A DNA stretch of 36,833 nt from a virus. Below, one piece after another: positions 6,065-12,836 of this stretch; position 1 is the stretch's first letter; each line of letters starts with the position of its first letter. The notes beneath the pieces were generated by a model that was given only the letters and a program-made list of their open reading frames with translations, made no database searches and had not been told where the DNA came from. The translations under genes and the position numbers were made by a program. Where the stretch lies: IMG/VR virus record IMGVR_UViG_3300042691_009717, positions 1-36,833 of that record. One strand, written 5' to 3'.

Positions 6065-6121
6065 CCCGCGAAATGAAAAACTTTAATTTATACCCTCTTT
6101 ATACAAATGCCTTTTCGCGGG
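6065..6121 (+). repeat. Inverted repeat CCCGCGAAA/TTTCGCGGG with 39-base loop
   Basis: A perfect 9-bp inverted repeat (6065-6073 and 6113-6121) is the most G+C-rich sequence in this stretch. It begins about 10 bases after a promoter-like box and is followed by G5 and T8 runs. It could fold in RNA as an attenuator, a structured leader or part of a small RNA. A 29-codon frame beginning MKNFNLYPLYTNAF starts at 6073 within it (ending 6162) but cannot be confirmed as coding. Confidence 0.5.
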
Positions 6122-6352
6122 GGCTATGTATATTGGGGGTTCTTTTTTTTAGTTATGGCTAAAGTGTTTTATTTCCCTTTTAAGCCAAAGAAAGGTAATC
6201 AATGGAGCAACTTACTACTAAATAGTTTGGATCGTGTAAATGCCTCTTTTGTAGGCGAAACGGTTTGTTTTTTGGGGGACTTTTTTCTTTTTTGTTTTTT
6301 ATTTTCTTCTTGTTACTTGTTTACTTTTTTACTTTTTCTTTTTAGAATATGA
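6107..6352 (+). CDS. Doubtful hydrophobic small protein, or T-rich non-coding RNA region
   Basis: An open frame of 81 codons; a shorter version starts at ATG 6155 (MAKVFYFPFKPKKG, 65 aa). The first half is basic. The last 25 residues are almost all F, L, C, S and Y, and could be one membrane helix, but are also what poly-T runs encode by chance. In favour: it ends in an ATGA overlap with the HNH gene. Against: extreme T-richness unlike neighbouring genes and an inverted repeat at its start. The coding status is open. Confidence 0.35.
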   Translation: MPFRGGYVYWGFFFLVMAKVFYFPFKPKKGNQWSNLLLNSLDRVNASFVGETVCFLGDFFLFCFLFSSCYLFTFLLFLFRI

Positions 6353-6684
6353 TAGATAATAAATATAAGCAATACTTACAAAGTAAGGAATGGTTACAGC
6401 TAAGATTAGATATTTTAACTTTAAGACCTAAATGTGAAAAGTGTGGATATGGTAAAAACTTACAAGTTCATCACTTACATTATAAAAACATATTTAAAGA
6501 AGAACCGAGTGATTTAATGGTTTTGTGTAATAAGTGCCATTTAAAAGAACACGGATTACATAACAAGAAAAGAGCAGTAAAAGTAAAGTTAACGCTTGAG
6601 CAAAAGGTTAAACTAAAAGCCAAAAAGAAAGCAATAAAAAAGAAGAATAAATTTAGATTAAAAAAGAAATACGGAATAATTTAA
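6349..6684 (+). CDS. HNH endonuclease (111 aa)
   Basis: Contains CEKC (29-32), the HHLHY histidine cluster (41-45) and CNKCHLKEHG (60-69), the zinc-bound beta-beta-alpha metal core of HNH nucleases. A long lysine-rich C-terminus (from about 73) probably binds DNA. HNH proteins of this size in phages act in packaging or as homing nucleases. Here it is not next to the terminase genes but upstream of a methyltransferase. ATGA overlap with the preceding frame. Confidence 0.88.
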   Translation: MIDNKYKQYLQSKEWLQLRLDILTLRPKCEKCGYGKNLQVHHLHYKNIFKEEPSDLMVLCNKCHLKEHGLHNKKRAVKVKLTLEQKVKLKAKKKAIKKKNKFRLKKKYGII

Positions 6685-6737
6685 CCACGTGATTATAGGT
6701 GGTGTGCAAAGTAATAAACAAACAAAAACAAACAAAA

Positions 6738-7628
6738 ATGAAAAAAAAAGAAGTAGATTTATTTGGAAACGAAATTGTAAAAGATGTTCTATTAAGGGAC
6801 AAATTTTTAGAGCCACCTTTTAGTGTTTTAGACACAAAGGGAGGTGGATGGCAAACAAGAAAACGCCAATGGAAACAACTCGGCATTGAAAGCCATTTAG
6901 GTAGAGAAGCAGAGTGTATGCCATCACAATTTGGAAGTAAATTAGATGAGAACGGTCTTGACCAATACGGTAGGAAACCAATGATAGGGACAAGCGTATT
7001 CGACCCTGCATTATGCGAGTTAATTTACAACTGGTATTGCCCCGAAAACGGAAATATTTTAGACCCCTTTAGCGGTGGTTCTGTTCGTGGAATTGTAGCC
7101 AATTATTTAGGTTATAATTATACAGGAATAGACATAAGGCAGGAGCAAATAGATAGCAACAGAGAACAGGCTTTAAAACTGTTGCCAGTAGATAAACAAC
7201 CACAATATTATGTTGTTGATAGCAATGTTGTATTAACTGAATTAATGCCTATGTATGATTTGGTTTTTAGTTGCCCACCTTATGCTGATTTAGAAGTTTA
7301 TAGCGAAATAAAAGAAGATTTAAGCACAATGGAATACAACGAATTTATAAAAGTGTATGCCGAAATAATTAAAAAGGCAGTAGCTAAATTAAAAAGCGGT
7401 GGTTATGCTTGTTTTGTGGTTGGGGATATAAGAGATAAAAAAGGTTTTTACAGGGATTTTATAAGCCACACAAAACAGGCTTTTATAAATGCTGGTGCAG
7501 GTTTATACAATGAGGCTATTTTGTTGCAACCTTTAGGAACTGCAATGTTAAGAGCAGGGAAAATATTTGAAGCAGGTGGCAAATTAACAAAGGTTCACGA
7601 AAACGTATTAATATTTAAAAAGCCGTAA
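6738..7628 (+). CDS. DNA methyltransferase, N6-adenine/N4-cytosine type (296 aa)
   Basis: Has the methyltransferase SAM-binding motif I LDPFSGG (about residues 108-114), YTGIDIR as motif II, and the catalytic motif IV SCPPY (178-182) of amino-methyltransferases (S/N/D-PP-Y). The C-terminal half has GGYACFVVGDIRD, a late motif in this class. It transfers a methyl group to an exocyclic amine of A or C. The start at 6738 is chosen because the A-rich leader (AAACAAACAAAAATG) sits directly before it. No restriction partner is adjacent; one base separates it from the PLP-fold gene. Recognition sequence cannot be read. Confidence 0.9.
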   Translation: MKKKEVDLFGNEIVKDVLLRDKFLEPPFSVLDTKGGGWQTRKRQWKQLGIESHLGREAECMPSQFGSKLDENGLDQYGRKPMIGTSVFDPALCELIYNWYCPENGNILDPFSGGSVRGIVANYLGYNYTGIDIRQEQIDSNREQALKLLPVDKQPQYYVVDSNVVLTELMPMYDLVFSCPPYADLEVYSEIKEDLSTMEYNEFIKVYAEIIKKAVAKLKSGGYACFVVGDIRDKKGFYRDFISHTKQAFINAGAGLYNEAILLQPLGTAMLRAGKIFEAGGKLTKVHENVLIFKKP

Positions 7629-7629
7629 T

Positions 7630-8322
7630 ATGATAACAATAGAGCAACACAAAGGAGTAAACGTATTAAGAGATGATTTACTCACAGGTGGCACAAAGTC
7701 AATTTTAATGCCTTCAATAATTAGCGATGATTTGGAGTATGTTTATGCTTCTCCTGTTTACGGTGGCTTTCAAATAGCCTTATCTGCTTATTGCCAAAGC
7801 GTAAATAAAAAAGCTACTATATTTTGTGCCAAACGAAAAGAGATGCACCCAAACACGCTAAAATGTATTGAATACGGTGCAAAGGTTGTTGAAGTGCCTT
7901 ATGGATATTTAACGGTGGTTGAAAAACACGCTAAAGATTACTGCTTACTCACTGGAGCTAAAAAGTTGGTATTTGGTGCAAACACAATGGAAAATAAAAT
8001 ACTGATAGGAAACAGAATGCGACAAATTATAAACCAATTAGGCAAAGAGCCTGATGAAATTTGGTGCGCTATTGGAAGCGGAACTTTAGTTGATAGTATT
8101 TTATTGGCTACTGAAACCGCTAAAATATACGGTGTTCAAGTTGGTGCAGAATATACAGCCAAACACGAAAGATTAACGGTTTTAAAATATCCTAAGTCTT
8201 TTGATAAGCTGAGTAAATTTGATGCTGGTTTCACTTCAATGCCAAACTATGACTTAAAAGCATTTGAGTTATGTGTTTTAAATAAAAAAAATAATAACGT
8301 TTTATTTTGGAATGTATTATGA
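7630..8322 (+). CDS. PLP-dependent enzyme of the fold II (tryptophan synthase beta) type, phage form
   Basis: Residues 14-30 (RDDLLTGGTKSILMP) resemble the GGxK segment holding the Schiff-base lysine of ACC deaminase-like fold II enzymes; K23 is the candidate. SPVYGGFQIALSAY lies where the substrate-binding SSGN-type loop is expected, and GSGT (149-152) matches the PLP-phosphate loop. At 230 residues it is shorter than typical members (about 300), so it may lack part of the second domain. It is downstream of the DNA methyltransferase by one base. The substrate is unknown; a link with DNA modification is only inferred from this pairing. Confidence 0.7.
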   Translation: MITIEQHKGVNVLRDDLLTGGTKSILMPSIISDDLEYVYASPVYGGFQIALSAYCQSVNKKATIFCAKRKEMHPNTLKCIEYGAKVVEVPYGYLTVVEKHAKDYCLLTGAKKLVFGANTMENKILIGNRMRQIINQLGKEPDEIWCAIGSGTLVDSILLATETAKIYGVQVGAEYTAKHERLTVLKYPKSFDKLSKFDAGFTSMPNYDLKAFELCVLNKKNNNVLFWNVL

Positions 8323-8618
8323 CAAAACAAGAATTTGAAGAAATGGTATATTTTAAGCTATTAGGAAAGGATGAGATGTTAGTAATGGAGTTTATATCTT
8401 ATTGGACTGAAACAGACTTAAAAGGTAAAAAAATGAGATTTCAAGGAGAGAAATATTTTGATGTTATCCGTAGGTTTTCTACTTTTGAAAAGAACCATAA
8501 GAACTGGAATCCAGTAAAACCCGACTTTCAACAAAAGGCAATAGATAAAACAATACAAGCTCAAGAATTATTAAACGAATGGACAAATGGAAATAACAAA
8601 ACAAACAGACTTGATTGA
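8319..8618 (+). CDS. Hypothetical phage protein (99 aa)
   Basis: A helical protein with aromatic clusters (MEFISYWTETD, FQGEKYFDVIRRFSTFEKN, KNWNPVKPDF). The ATG at 8319 makes an ATGA junction with the PLP-fold gene and is preferred to an upstream in-frame TTG. It overlaps the next gene by 32 bases. I recognise no domain; its position suggests involvement with the replication-region protein that follows. Confidence 0.7.
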   Translation: MTKQEFEEMVYFKLLGKDEMLVMEFISYWTETDLKGKKMRFQGEKYFDVIRRFSTFEKNHKNWNPVKPDFQQKAIDKTIQAQELLNEWTNGNNKTNRLD

Positions 8619-9375
8619 AAAGGTTTCTGCTCATTACAGACCTTACATAGAAGCATTAAGAACACCTGACTTAAAAAGCAAAGATATTGCTACAAATCTA
8701 TTCGCAATCCTTCAATCAATTACAGAAGCAAGTGCCTTAACAGGAAAGATAAACCTGGACAAAAACGTAGATAAGTTCATTTGTGAGCAGTTTTATGAAC
8801 AGATCAAAGTAAAGTACCCACACGCTAGGCACGGTGAAATATCCCTTGCTTTTAAAAAGGGTGCATTAGGGGAGTACGGTGAATACTTTGGAATCAATGT
8901 TACAACCTGTTGGAAGTGGTGGAAGTCTTATATCGAATCTAAGGAACTAATAGAAGCTAAGAGGGAGTGGGTAAACTTAATGGAAATGCCTAGACATGAC
9001 CCAGATGTTAAACCTTTAAACTTAAACGAATCGATGAAAGAACCTATTTTAAACGCTTTTAAAGACTTCAAAGAAACTGGAAGGCTTCCATATACAGCCG
9101 CTTCATTTTATAACGTTATATGTCAATTAAAGGGGGTTAAAACACTAATTGGAAACGTAGAGTTAAGAAACCAAATTAAAAAGGAAGCATTTGATAATTA
9201 CAGGGAAAGTTTAGTACAAAAGGGAACAAACAGAAAAGACCCTAAAACCTTCCAAGAGTTATTAGATTGGTGTACAAAGCCTAAGATGAATCCAACTTAT
9301 GAAACAGAAACAAGGAAACTAGCATTAAAGTACTATTTTAAAGAATGTCAATTAATGAATAAAGAACCGATATGA
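8587..9375 (+). CDS. Conserved phage protein of the replication region, unknown function (262 aa)
   Basis: Mostly helical. The stretch HGEISLAFKKGALGEYGEYFGINVTT, followed by a W-rich WKWWKSYIES, resembles a segment I associate with Bacteroidota phage and prophage proteins near replication genes. A central HTH-like region could bind DNA. No ATPase, helicase or primase motif is visible. It may be a replication organiser or loader, but this is inference from position. It is the last gene of the cotranscribed group starting at 6738. Confidence 0.65.
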   Translation: MEITKQTDLIEKVSAHYRPYIEALRTPDLKSKDIATNLFAILQSITEASALTGKINLDKNVDKFICEQFYEQIKVKYPHARHGEISLAFKKGALGEYGEYFGINVTTCWKWWKSYIESKELIEAKREWVNLMEMPRHDPDVKPLNLNESMKEPILNAFKDFKETGRLPYTAASFYNVICQLKGVKTLIGNVELRNQIKKEAFDNYRESLVQKGTNRKDPKTFQELLDWCTKPKMNPTYETETRKLALKYYFKECQLMNKEPI

Positions 9376-9447
9376 AATTATGTTATTGATAATAAGTAAG
9401 TTAGAAAAATAATCTTGAAATTAGTTGCATAATCAAAATAAAGGATA

Positions 9448-9456
9448 TATCTTTAC
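9448..9456 (+). promoter_or_regulatory. Promoter-like box TATCTTTAC with upstream TTG
   Basis: TATCTTTAC lies 18 bases before an ATG and has TTG at 9424-9426, about 21 bases upstream. This is the spacing seen between the -33 and -7 elements of Bacteroidota promoters. It starts the group of small genes after the 99-base gap that follows the replication-region protein. Confidence 0.55.
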
Positions 9457-9474
9457 ATTATAAAACTAAACAAT

Positions 9475-9654
9475 ATGAAAAACTTAACTAACACAATCGC
9501 TCAAAACTTTAACACTGAATTTGAAATGACTGCTAAATTAGTAACTATTGAAAACAATATTGCTAATGTTTTAAGTAATGAAAATAATACTTGGTACGCT
9601 TGTTTATTAACAACTAAAGGAATTAAAAAGAACTCATGGAGAGCGCAACACTAA
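9475..9654 (+). CDS. Small hypothetical protein (59 aa)
   Basis: Begins MKNLTNTIAQNFNTEFEM and contains TWYACLLTTKGIKK, suggesting a small beta-rich fold. It directly follows a promoter-like box with an A-rich leader and overlaps the next frame by 19 bases. No family recognised. The promoter and ordered overlaps support it as a gene despite its size. Confidence 0.6.
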   Translation: MKNLTNTIAQNFNTEFEMTAKLVTIENNIANVLSNENNTWYACLLTTKGIKKNSWRAQH

Positions 9655-9794
9655 TAAAGGCAGTAGGTTATTCAAACGGAGTAACCTACGAACTTTTTGA
9701 ATATGATTTAAATGATATGACTGGGTTAATTGATAACTTAAATATATGGGGACATTCTGTTTGGTGTAAATTTGATAAAATAAATATAATATGA
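9636..9794 (+). CDS. Small hypothetical protein (52 aa)
   Basis: Begins MESATLIKAVGYSNGVTYEL; small, acidic and W/Y-containing. It overlaps the upstream gene by 19 bases and joins the next through ATGA. No domain is seen. Called from the overlap chain and the absence of other coding sense in the interval. Confidence 0.5.
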   Translation: MESATLIKAVGYSNGVTYELFEYDLNDMTGLIDNLNIWGHSVWCKFDKINII

Positions 9795-9994
9795 CAAAGA
9801 AAATAAAAGGAGATTATGATACTGCAAAGTATAATATAGAACACGCTCTATTAGATGCTGGGTTTAAATGGTTAATAAAATCAAACTATATGATTCACAT
9901 ACCATCTAATACGGTTTTATTTATTGATGGCAGAGAGGTTTTTGTACTTAAGCCATGTAGAAAGGGAAGTAAACACAGATATAAATTAATATAA
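9791..9994 (+). CDS. Small basic hypothetical protein (67 aa), HicA-like features
   Basis: The sequence DAGFKWLIKSNYMIH ... VLFIDGREVFVLKP followed by a basic KGSKHRYKL tail recalls small dsRBD-like proteins such as HicA, but the HicA catalytic G-S-H order is not clear, and no partner antitoxin is adjacent. I leave it as unknown. It starts in an ATGA overlap with the preceding frame and is followed one base later by a membrane protein. Confidence 0.6.
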   Translation: MTKKIKGDYDTAKYNIEHALLDAGFKWLIKSNYMIHIPSNTVLFIDGREVFVLKPCRKGSKHRYKLI

Positions 9995-9995
9995 A

Positions 9996-10190
9996 ATGGA
10001 TTATATAATAGGATTTATAATAGGGTTAATAACAATGTATTATGGTTTTGTTAAAATATTTAAAGACCAAATTATTACACAAGAAGAATATCAAAATGAA
10101 ATTTCAGAATTAAAAGATTCTTTAAAAACATGGATGAAATATTGTGATTATTATGCAAAAGAATTAATAAGGAAAAATGAAACAAGATAA
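9996..10190 (+). CDS. Small membrane-anchored coiled-coil protein (64 aa)
   Basis: Residues 3-20 (around YIIGFIIGLITMYYGF) are a membrane helix, followed by a charged coiled-coil region (about 29-60). This layout resembles i-spanin (Rz-like) or small phage membrane proteins, but the position is far from the lysis genes. One base separates it from the preceding gene and it overlaps the next by 14 bases. Function unknown. Confidence 0.65.
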   Translation: MDYIIGFIIGLITMYYGFVKIFKDQIITQEEYQNEISELKDSLKTWMKYCDYYAKELIRKNETR

Positions 10191-10353
10191 ACCAACACAC
10201 AAATCACCGTATCCAATTAGATTAAATAAACACGGAGGCAAGCGCAAAGGCTCAGGAAGAAAAAAAAAGTATGGTGAACCAACAACGACAATACGTATAC
10301 CTATGTCTTTAAAAGAAGAGATAATAAAGTTTATTAAATCATTTACCTATTAA
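10177..10353 (+). CDS. Small ribbon-helix-helix-type DNA-binding protein (58 aa)
   Basis: A basic N-terminus with GGKRKGSGRKKKYGE (AT-hook-like GSGRKKK) is followed by TTTIRIPMSLKEEIIKFIK. This matches a ribbon-helix-helix strand (TTTIRIP) and first helix. It resembles a widespread Bacteroidota small-protein family of the same layout. It probably binds DNA and may regulate phage genes. It overlaps the membrane protein gene by 14 bases and ends just before a new promoter-like box. Confidence 0.7.
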   Translation: MKQDKPTHKSPYPIRLNKHGGKRKGSGRKKKYGEPTTTIRIPMSLKEEIIKFIKSFTY

Positions 10354-10362
10354 AATAATATA

Positions 10363-10371
10363 TACCTTTAC
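10363..10371 (+). promoter_or_regulatory. Promoter-like box TACCTTTAC
   Basis: TACCTTTAC, 17 bases before the 10388 ATG, with an AAAACAAACAATT leader. It belongs to the TANNTTTAC set and heads the rightward cassette-like genes. Confidence 0.5.
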
Positions 10372-10387
10372 AAAAAAACAAACAATT

Positions 10388-10585
10388 ATGAAATACCAAG
10401 CAGAAGAAAAAGGATTAGAAACTCAAATAAGAGAGTTAGAAACCACCATTTTAAAAAAGGCAGAACAATACGCTCACAGGTTAAAAATAAACCATGTAAA
10501 CACAGAGGACTTGAATAAAGAAATCGGTGATTTAATGAAAACAATGAGAAATAAAACAAGGGAACTTTGTAGTATGTATAAGTAA
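10388..10585 (+). CDS. Coiled-coil hypothetical protein (65 aa), cassette-like
   Basis: Almost entirely helical and charged (KGLETQIRELETTILKKAEQ, then a second helix about 38-60). The TAA stop lies in TAACG, the left end of a 91-bp palindrome, exactly as a cassette gene runs into its attC. Promoter-like box and A-rich leader upstream. Function unknown. Confidence 0.7.
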   Translation: MKYQAEEKGLETQIRELETTILKKAEQYAHRLKINHVNTEDLNKEIGDLMKTMRNKTRELCSMYK

Positions 10586-10673
10586 CGTTTTGGGGCTTTG
10601 CGTAGTAGCCCTTAGTAGTAACTTAAATTAACCACGACACTTGATAGGGCTATTACGCAAAACCCTTCTTATG
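10583..10673 (+). repeat. attC-like palindrome, 91 bp, rightward
   Basis: A 15-bp arm TTTGCGTAGTAGCCC (10597-10611) pairs with GGGCTATTACGCAAA (10647-10661) with one mismatch around a 35-base loop. TAACG overlaps the upstream stop codon at the left end. The right core-like word is degraded (CTTATG instead of GTTA). There is no terminator-like T-run directly after the stem. It fits the palindromes at 523-2080 in geometry. Confidence 0.6.
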
Positions 10674-10692
10674 TGCCTTTTTTATTCGCAAG

Positions 10693-10899
10693 ATGAAAGT
10701 AGAAACGAAAAAGATATTGAAGGAACAAGGAAAACTTGACCTTTACACAGATGAACGATTTGAGCAAGTGAAAGCCATAATGAAACACGGAATGACCAAA
10801 GATGCTTGGTTAAAGAATTATTTGTCATTAGACCCACTAAATAAGGCTCAATGGTGTGCAGACCACTTGGTCAAGTTTGTTGAAGGTGGTCATTTATAA
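10693..10899 (+). CDS. Hypothetical protein (68 aa), cassette-like
   Basis: A charged helical protein (KKILKEQGKLDLYTDERFEQ) with a W- and H-containing C-terminal part (QWCADHLVKF). It is enclosed by two palindromes of the same geometry, each with core-like words, so gene plus downstream palindrome makes a unit of about 320 bases, typical of an integron cassette. Base composition is slightly richer in G and C than the flanking phage genes. Function unknown. Confidence 0.7.
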   Translation: MKVETKKILKEQGKLDLYTDERFEQVKAIMKHGMTKDAWLKNYLSLDPLNKAQWCADHLVKFVEGGHL

Positions 10900-10904
10900 T
10901 GGCA

Positions 10905-10996
10905 TATAACGTTGAGGCGGTTGGCGATGTGCCACTTCAACGGACAAAATTGATACACGCACTATCCTGTGGCATATTGCCAACCGCTTGTTATAG
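10905..10996 (+). repeat. attC-like palindrome, 92 bp, rightward, well preserved
   Basis: TATAACG at the left and GTTATAG at the right enclose GCGGTTGGC/GCCAACCGC (10917-10925 and 10979-10987) and TGCCAC/GTGGCA (10930-10935 and 10969-10974). A 4-base spacer on one side faces a 4-base AT-rich spacer on the other. The order of elements equals that of the 952-1051 copy. A third GCGGTTGGC occurs at 11015-11023, before the next gene. Confidence 0.7.
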
Positions 10997-11039
10997 GATA
11001 GTTTTATTTTTTGTGCGGTTGGCTTAAACAAATTTAACA

Positions 11040-11228
11040 ATGAACAATACACATTTATCAAGGCGAGTTGATAACGCCAAAAGAGATTTTGAAGGCATCA
11101 TTGATGACCTAATTGCAGAGGTTGAAGAACTTGAAGGCGATAAGGACAAAATGCAAGATGAAATTGATAGCCTAAATGCCACAATTGAAAAGATGGCTGA
11201 AAGGATTAGTGAACTCGAAAGTGCGTAG
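11040..11228 (+). CDS. Coiled-coil hypothetical protein (62 aa), cassette-like
   Basis: From residue 15 to the end it is one long acidic coiled coil (LIAEVEELEGDKDKMQ, EIDSLNATIEKMAERI) and would be expected to dimerise. It follows the palindrome at 10905-10996. A remnant with TATAAC and GTATAACCGCC lies about 20-40 bases after its stop. No catalytic residues. Function unknown. Confidence 0.7.
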   Translation: MNNTHLSRRVDNAKRDFEGIIDDLIAEVEELEGDKDKMQDEIDSLNATIEKMAERISELESA

Positions 11229-11313
11229 GGGAAAAATAAAATTTCCTATAACATATGTATAACCGCCATAAAGCTTTTAACTATCTGATTATTAACACTG
11301 AAATACCACACAA

Positions 11314-11586
11314 ATGCTAAACAAAGAAATGCAACAGCAGTTTGCTAGAGATGCTGAAAATTACAGCAAAGAAGAGTTAATGGATAAATACAAAATATCC
11401 TATAATGAAGTTCAATATTATATAAAAAAAACAGGGGTATTACGTTATAGTTCTCTTAAGAAGCTAACCAAACAAAAAGCTGACTACCTAAAAGATAATA
11501 TAGAAAAGGATGATAAGTTAATAAGCATGGTATTAGATGTACCTGAATACAGAGTAAAGATATTTAAAGAACGTTTAAAAAAATAG
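11314..11586 (+). CDS. Putative HTH DNA-binding protein (90 aa)
   Basis: The N-terminal part, YSKEELMDKYKISYNEVQYYIKKTGV, has the spacing of a homeodomain-like helix-turn-helix. The second half repeats a related helical pattern (DKLISMVLDVPEYRVKIFKERL), so it may carry two HTH units. Such small proteins in this position often regulate late genes or bind packaging sites. Three bases separate it from the next gene. Regulation target unknown. Confidence 0.65.
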   Translation: MLNKEMQQQFARDAENYSKEELMDKYKISYNEVQYYIKKTGVLRYSSLKKLTKQKADYLKDNIEKDDKLISMVLDVPEYRVKIFKERLKK

Positions 11587-11588
11587 AT

Positions 11589-11999
11589 ATGAAAATTACA
11601 GAGTTAAGAATTGGGAATTGGGTTGAACAAACCGAACACAAAGAGTCAGGTATGCCGTTTAAAAAACACATTCAGTTTAGCGAATCTAACTGGTATAGAA
11701 TGGGGGATTGTGTTGAGTATGAAGAAGATTTTGAACCCATCACCCTAACAGAAGAATGGTTAGTTAAGTTTGGTTGGGTTTGGAATAAAGAAACAAACTC
11801 TTATGAAAAATATCCCAATGGAGATGCAAGGATGCACTTAGAATATAGACCATTAAATGGGTCGTATAAAATGTTTAATTATGTTTTAAAAGCATTAATT
11901 TGTGAAAGAATTTGGTACGTCCACCAACTTCAAAACCTTTTCTTTGCATTAGCAGGAGAAGAATTGTTAATAACAAATAATAAAACAAATAAGCAGTAA
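11589..11999 (+). CDS. Conserved Bacteroidota phage protein of unknown function (136 aa)
   Basis: The opening ELRIGNWV, the middle FEPITLTEEWLVKFGW, and the end VHQLQNLFFALAGEEL form a pattern I recognise from many Bacteroidota phage and prophage genomes, with no assigned function. The N-terminal half is beta-rich, with W residues; the C-terminal region is helical. It lies just upstream of the sigma-like gene. Confidence 0.75.
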   Translation: MKITELRIGNWVEQTEHKESGMPFKKHIQFSESNWYRMGDCVEYEEDFEPITLTEEWLVKFGWVWNKETNSYEKYPNGDARMHLEYRPLNGSYKMFNYVLKALICERIWYVHQLQNLFFALAGEELLITNNKTNKQ

Positions 12000-12024
12000 A
12001 TTAATAAAAAAGTAATTTTAGCAT

Positions 12025-12570
12025 GTGGTTAAAGACTTAATAGATAGGCACATTGTTGAATATGAAAGATACTACAAATCTATATGCTACTCATATTATA
12101 ACGGAAGATACCTTTATGAAGATTTATTCCAAGAACTCTACATCGGTTTCTTCAATTGTAAGGAAGATGTTATACTTAAGTTCTCCAACGGTAACAGGCT
12201 CAATTACTTGGGTGCGTTAATACTTCGTAACCTTTTTAGTAAAAGGGGGTATCACAAAAAACATATAGATGGACAAACATCCCCGTTATTTGAGTTGAGT
12301 AATGTATCTGAATTAGTAGACAAAAGAATAGTAGATGAAGATGATGAGTTCACAAAATTTATTGATTCAATACCAACCGAACTAATAGAACAGAAGATGA
12401 ATGAGTTATATCAAAAGGACTGGTTTAGTCATGACGTTTTTAAAAGAGTGGTAATAGAAGATGAGAACATTTACCAACTAAGTAAGAACACAACAATAAA
12501 TAGAAAGTATTTAACAGAAAATTTTAATGAAACAAAAGCCTATTTAAGAAAGCAATTATCTGATTTTTAG
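12025..12570 (+). CDS. Putative sigma-factor-like transcription regulator (181 aa)
   Basis: The N-terminal part (residues about 5-70) looks like sigma-70 region 2: a helix followed by YEDLFQELYIGFF, comparable to the DLxQExxL core-binding segment, then a helix with NYLGALILRNLFSK. The C-terminal part has a weak HTH (IYQLSKNTTINRKYLTENFN) in place of region 4. Starts at GTG; the overlapping ATG at 12023 is out of frame. Placed immediately before the packaging genes, it could drive late transcription. This is inferred from position and weak similarity. Confidence 0.6.
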   Translation: MVKDLIDRHIVEYERYYKSICYSYYNGRYLYEDLFQELYIGFFNCKEDVILKFSNGNRLNYLGALILRNLFSKRGYHKKHIDGQTSPLFELSNVSELVDKRIVDEDDEFTKFIDSIPTELIEQKMNELYQKDWFSHDVFKRVVIEDENIYQLSKNTTINRKYLTENFNETKAYLRKQLSDF

Positions 12571-12576
12571 TATTAT
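12569..12576 (+). promoter_or_regulatory. AGTATTAT element, exactly 5 nt before ATG (copy 1)
   Basis: The word overlaps the TAG stop of the sigma-like gene and lies 5 bases (ATATT) before the ATG at 12582. The same word at the same distance recurs before four other late genes. A preceding T5 is shared with copies 2 and 5. Confidence 0.6.
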
Positions 12577-12581
12577 ATATT

Positions 12582-12836
12582 ATGGAAAAATGGTTACAAC
12601 ACGTAAAAGACAATGAAGAAACAATTGCCTTTTGGATAGAAAGACATGAGAAACTTCAATTAAGCGATGACATGCTTCAACCAATTATTGAACCTTTTTT
12701 AAAGGAGTTCCCAACCCATAACCTAAGATCATGCAACGATTGTATAATTGATATGTTAAGATGGGCAAGAATAGAACTAAGAAAACATGAGCAAGGTTTA
12801 CCCCCAAACAAAAAACAAAACAAGGTTTCAAACTGA
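12582..12836 (+). CDS. Hypothetical protein upstream of terminase (84 aa)
   Basis: A helical, charged protein with cysteines near the middle (LRSCNDCI) and W residues (MEKWLQHVKDNEETIAFWIE). It is the first gene after the sigma-like factor and bears the first AGTATTAT element. No domain recognised. Its position ahead of the small terminase suggests a packaging-associated role, which is inference only. Confidence 0.7.
   Translation: MEKWLQHVKDNEETIAFWIERHEKLQLSDDMLQPIIEPFLKEFPTHNLRSCNDCIIDMLRWARIELRKHEQGLPPNKKQNKVSN

Noticed and set aside
9791-9994. HicA-type toxin
   Set aside because: Only loosely similar; catalytic histidine arrangement is not clear and no HicB-like partner is next to it.
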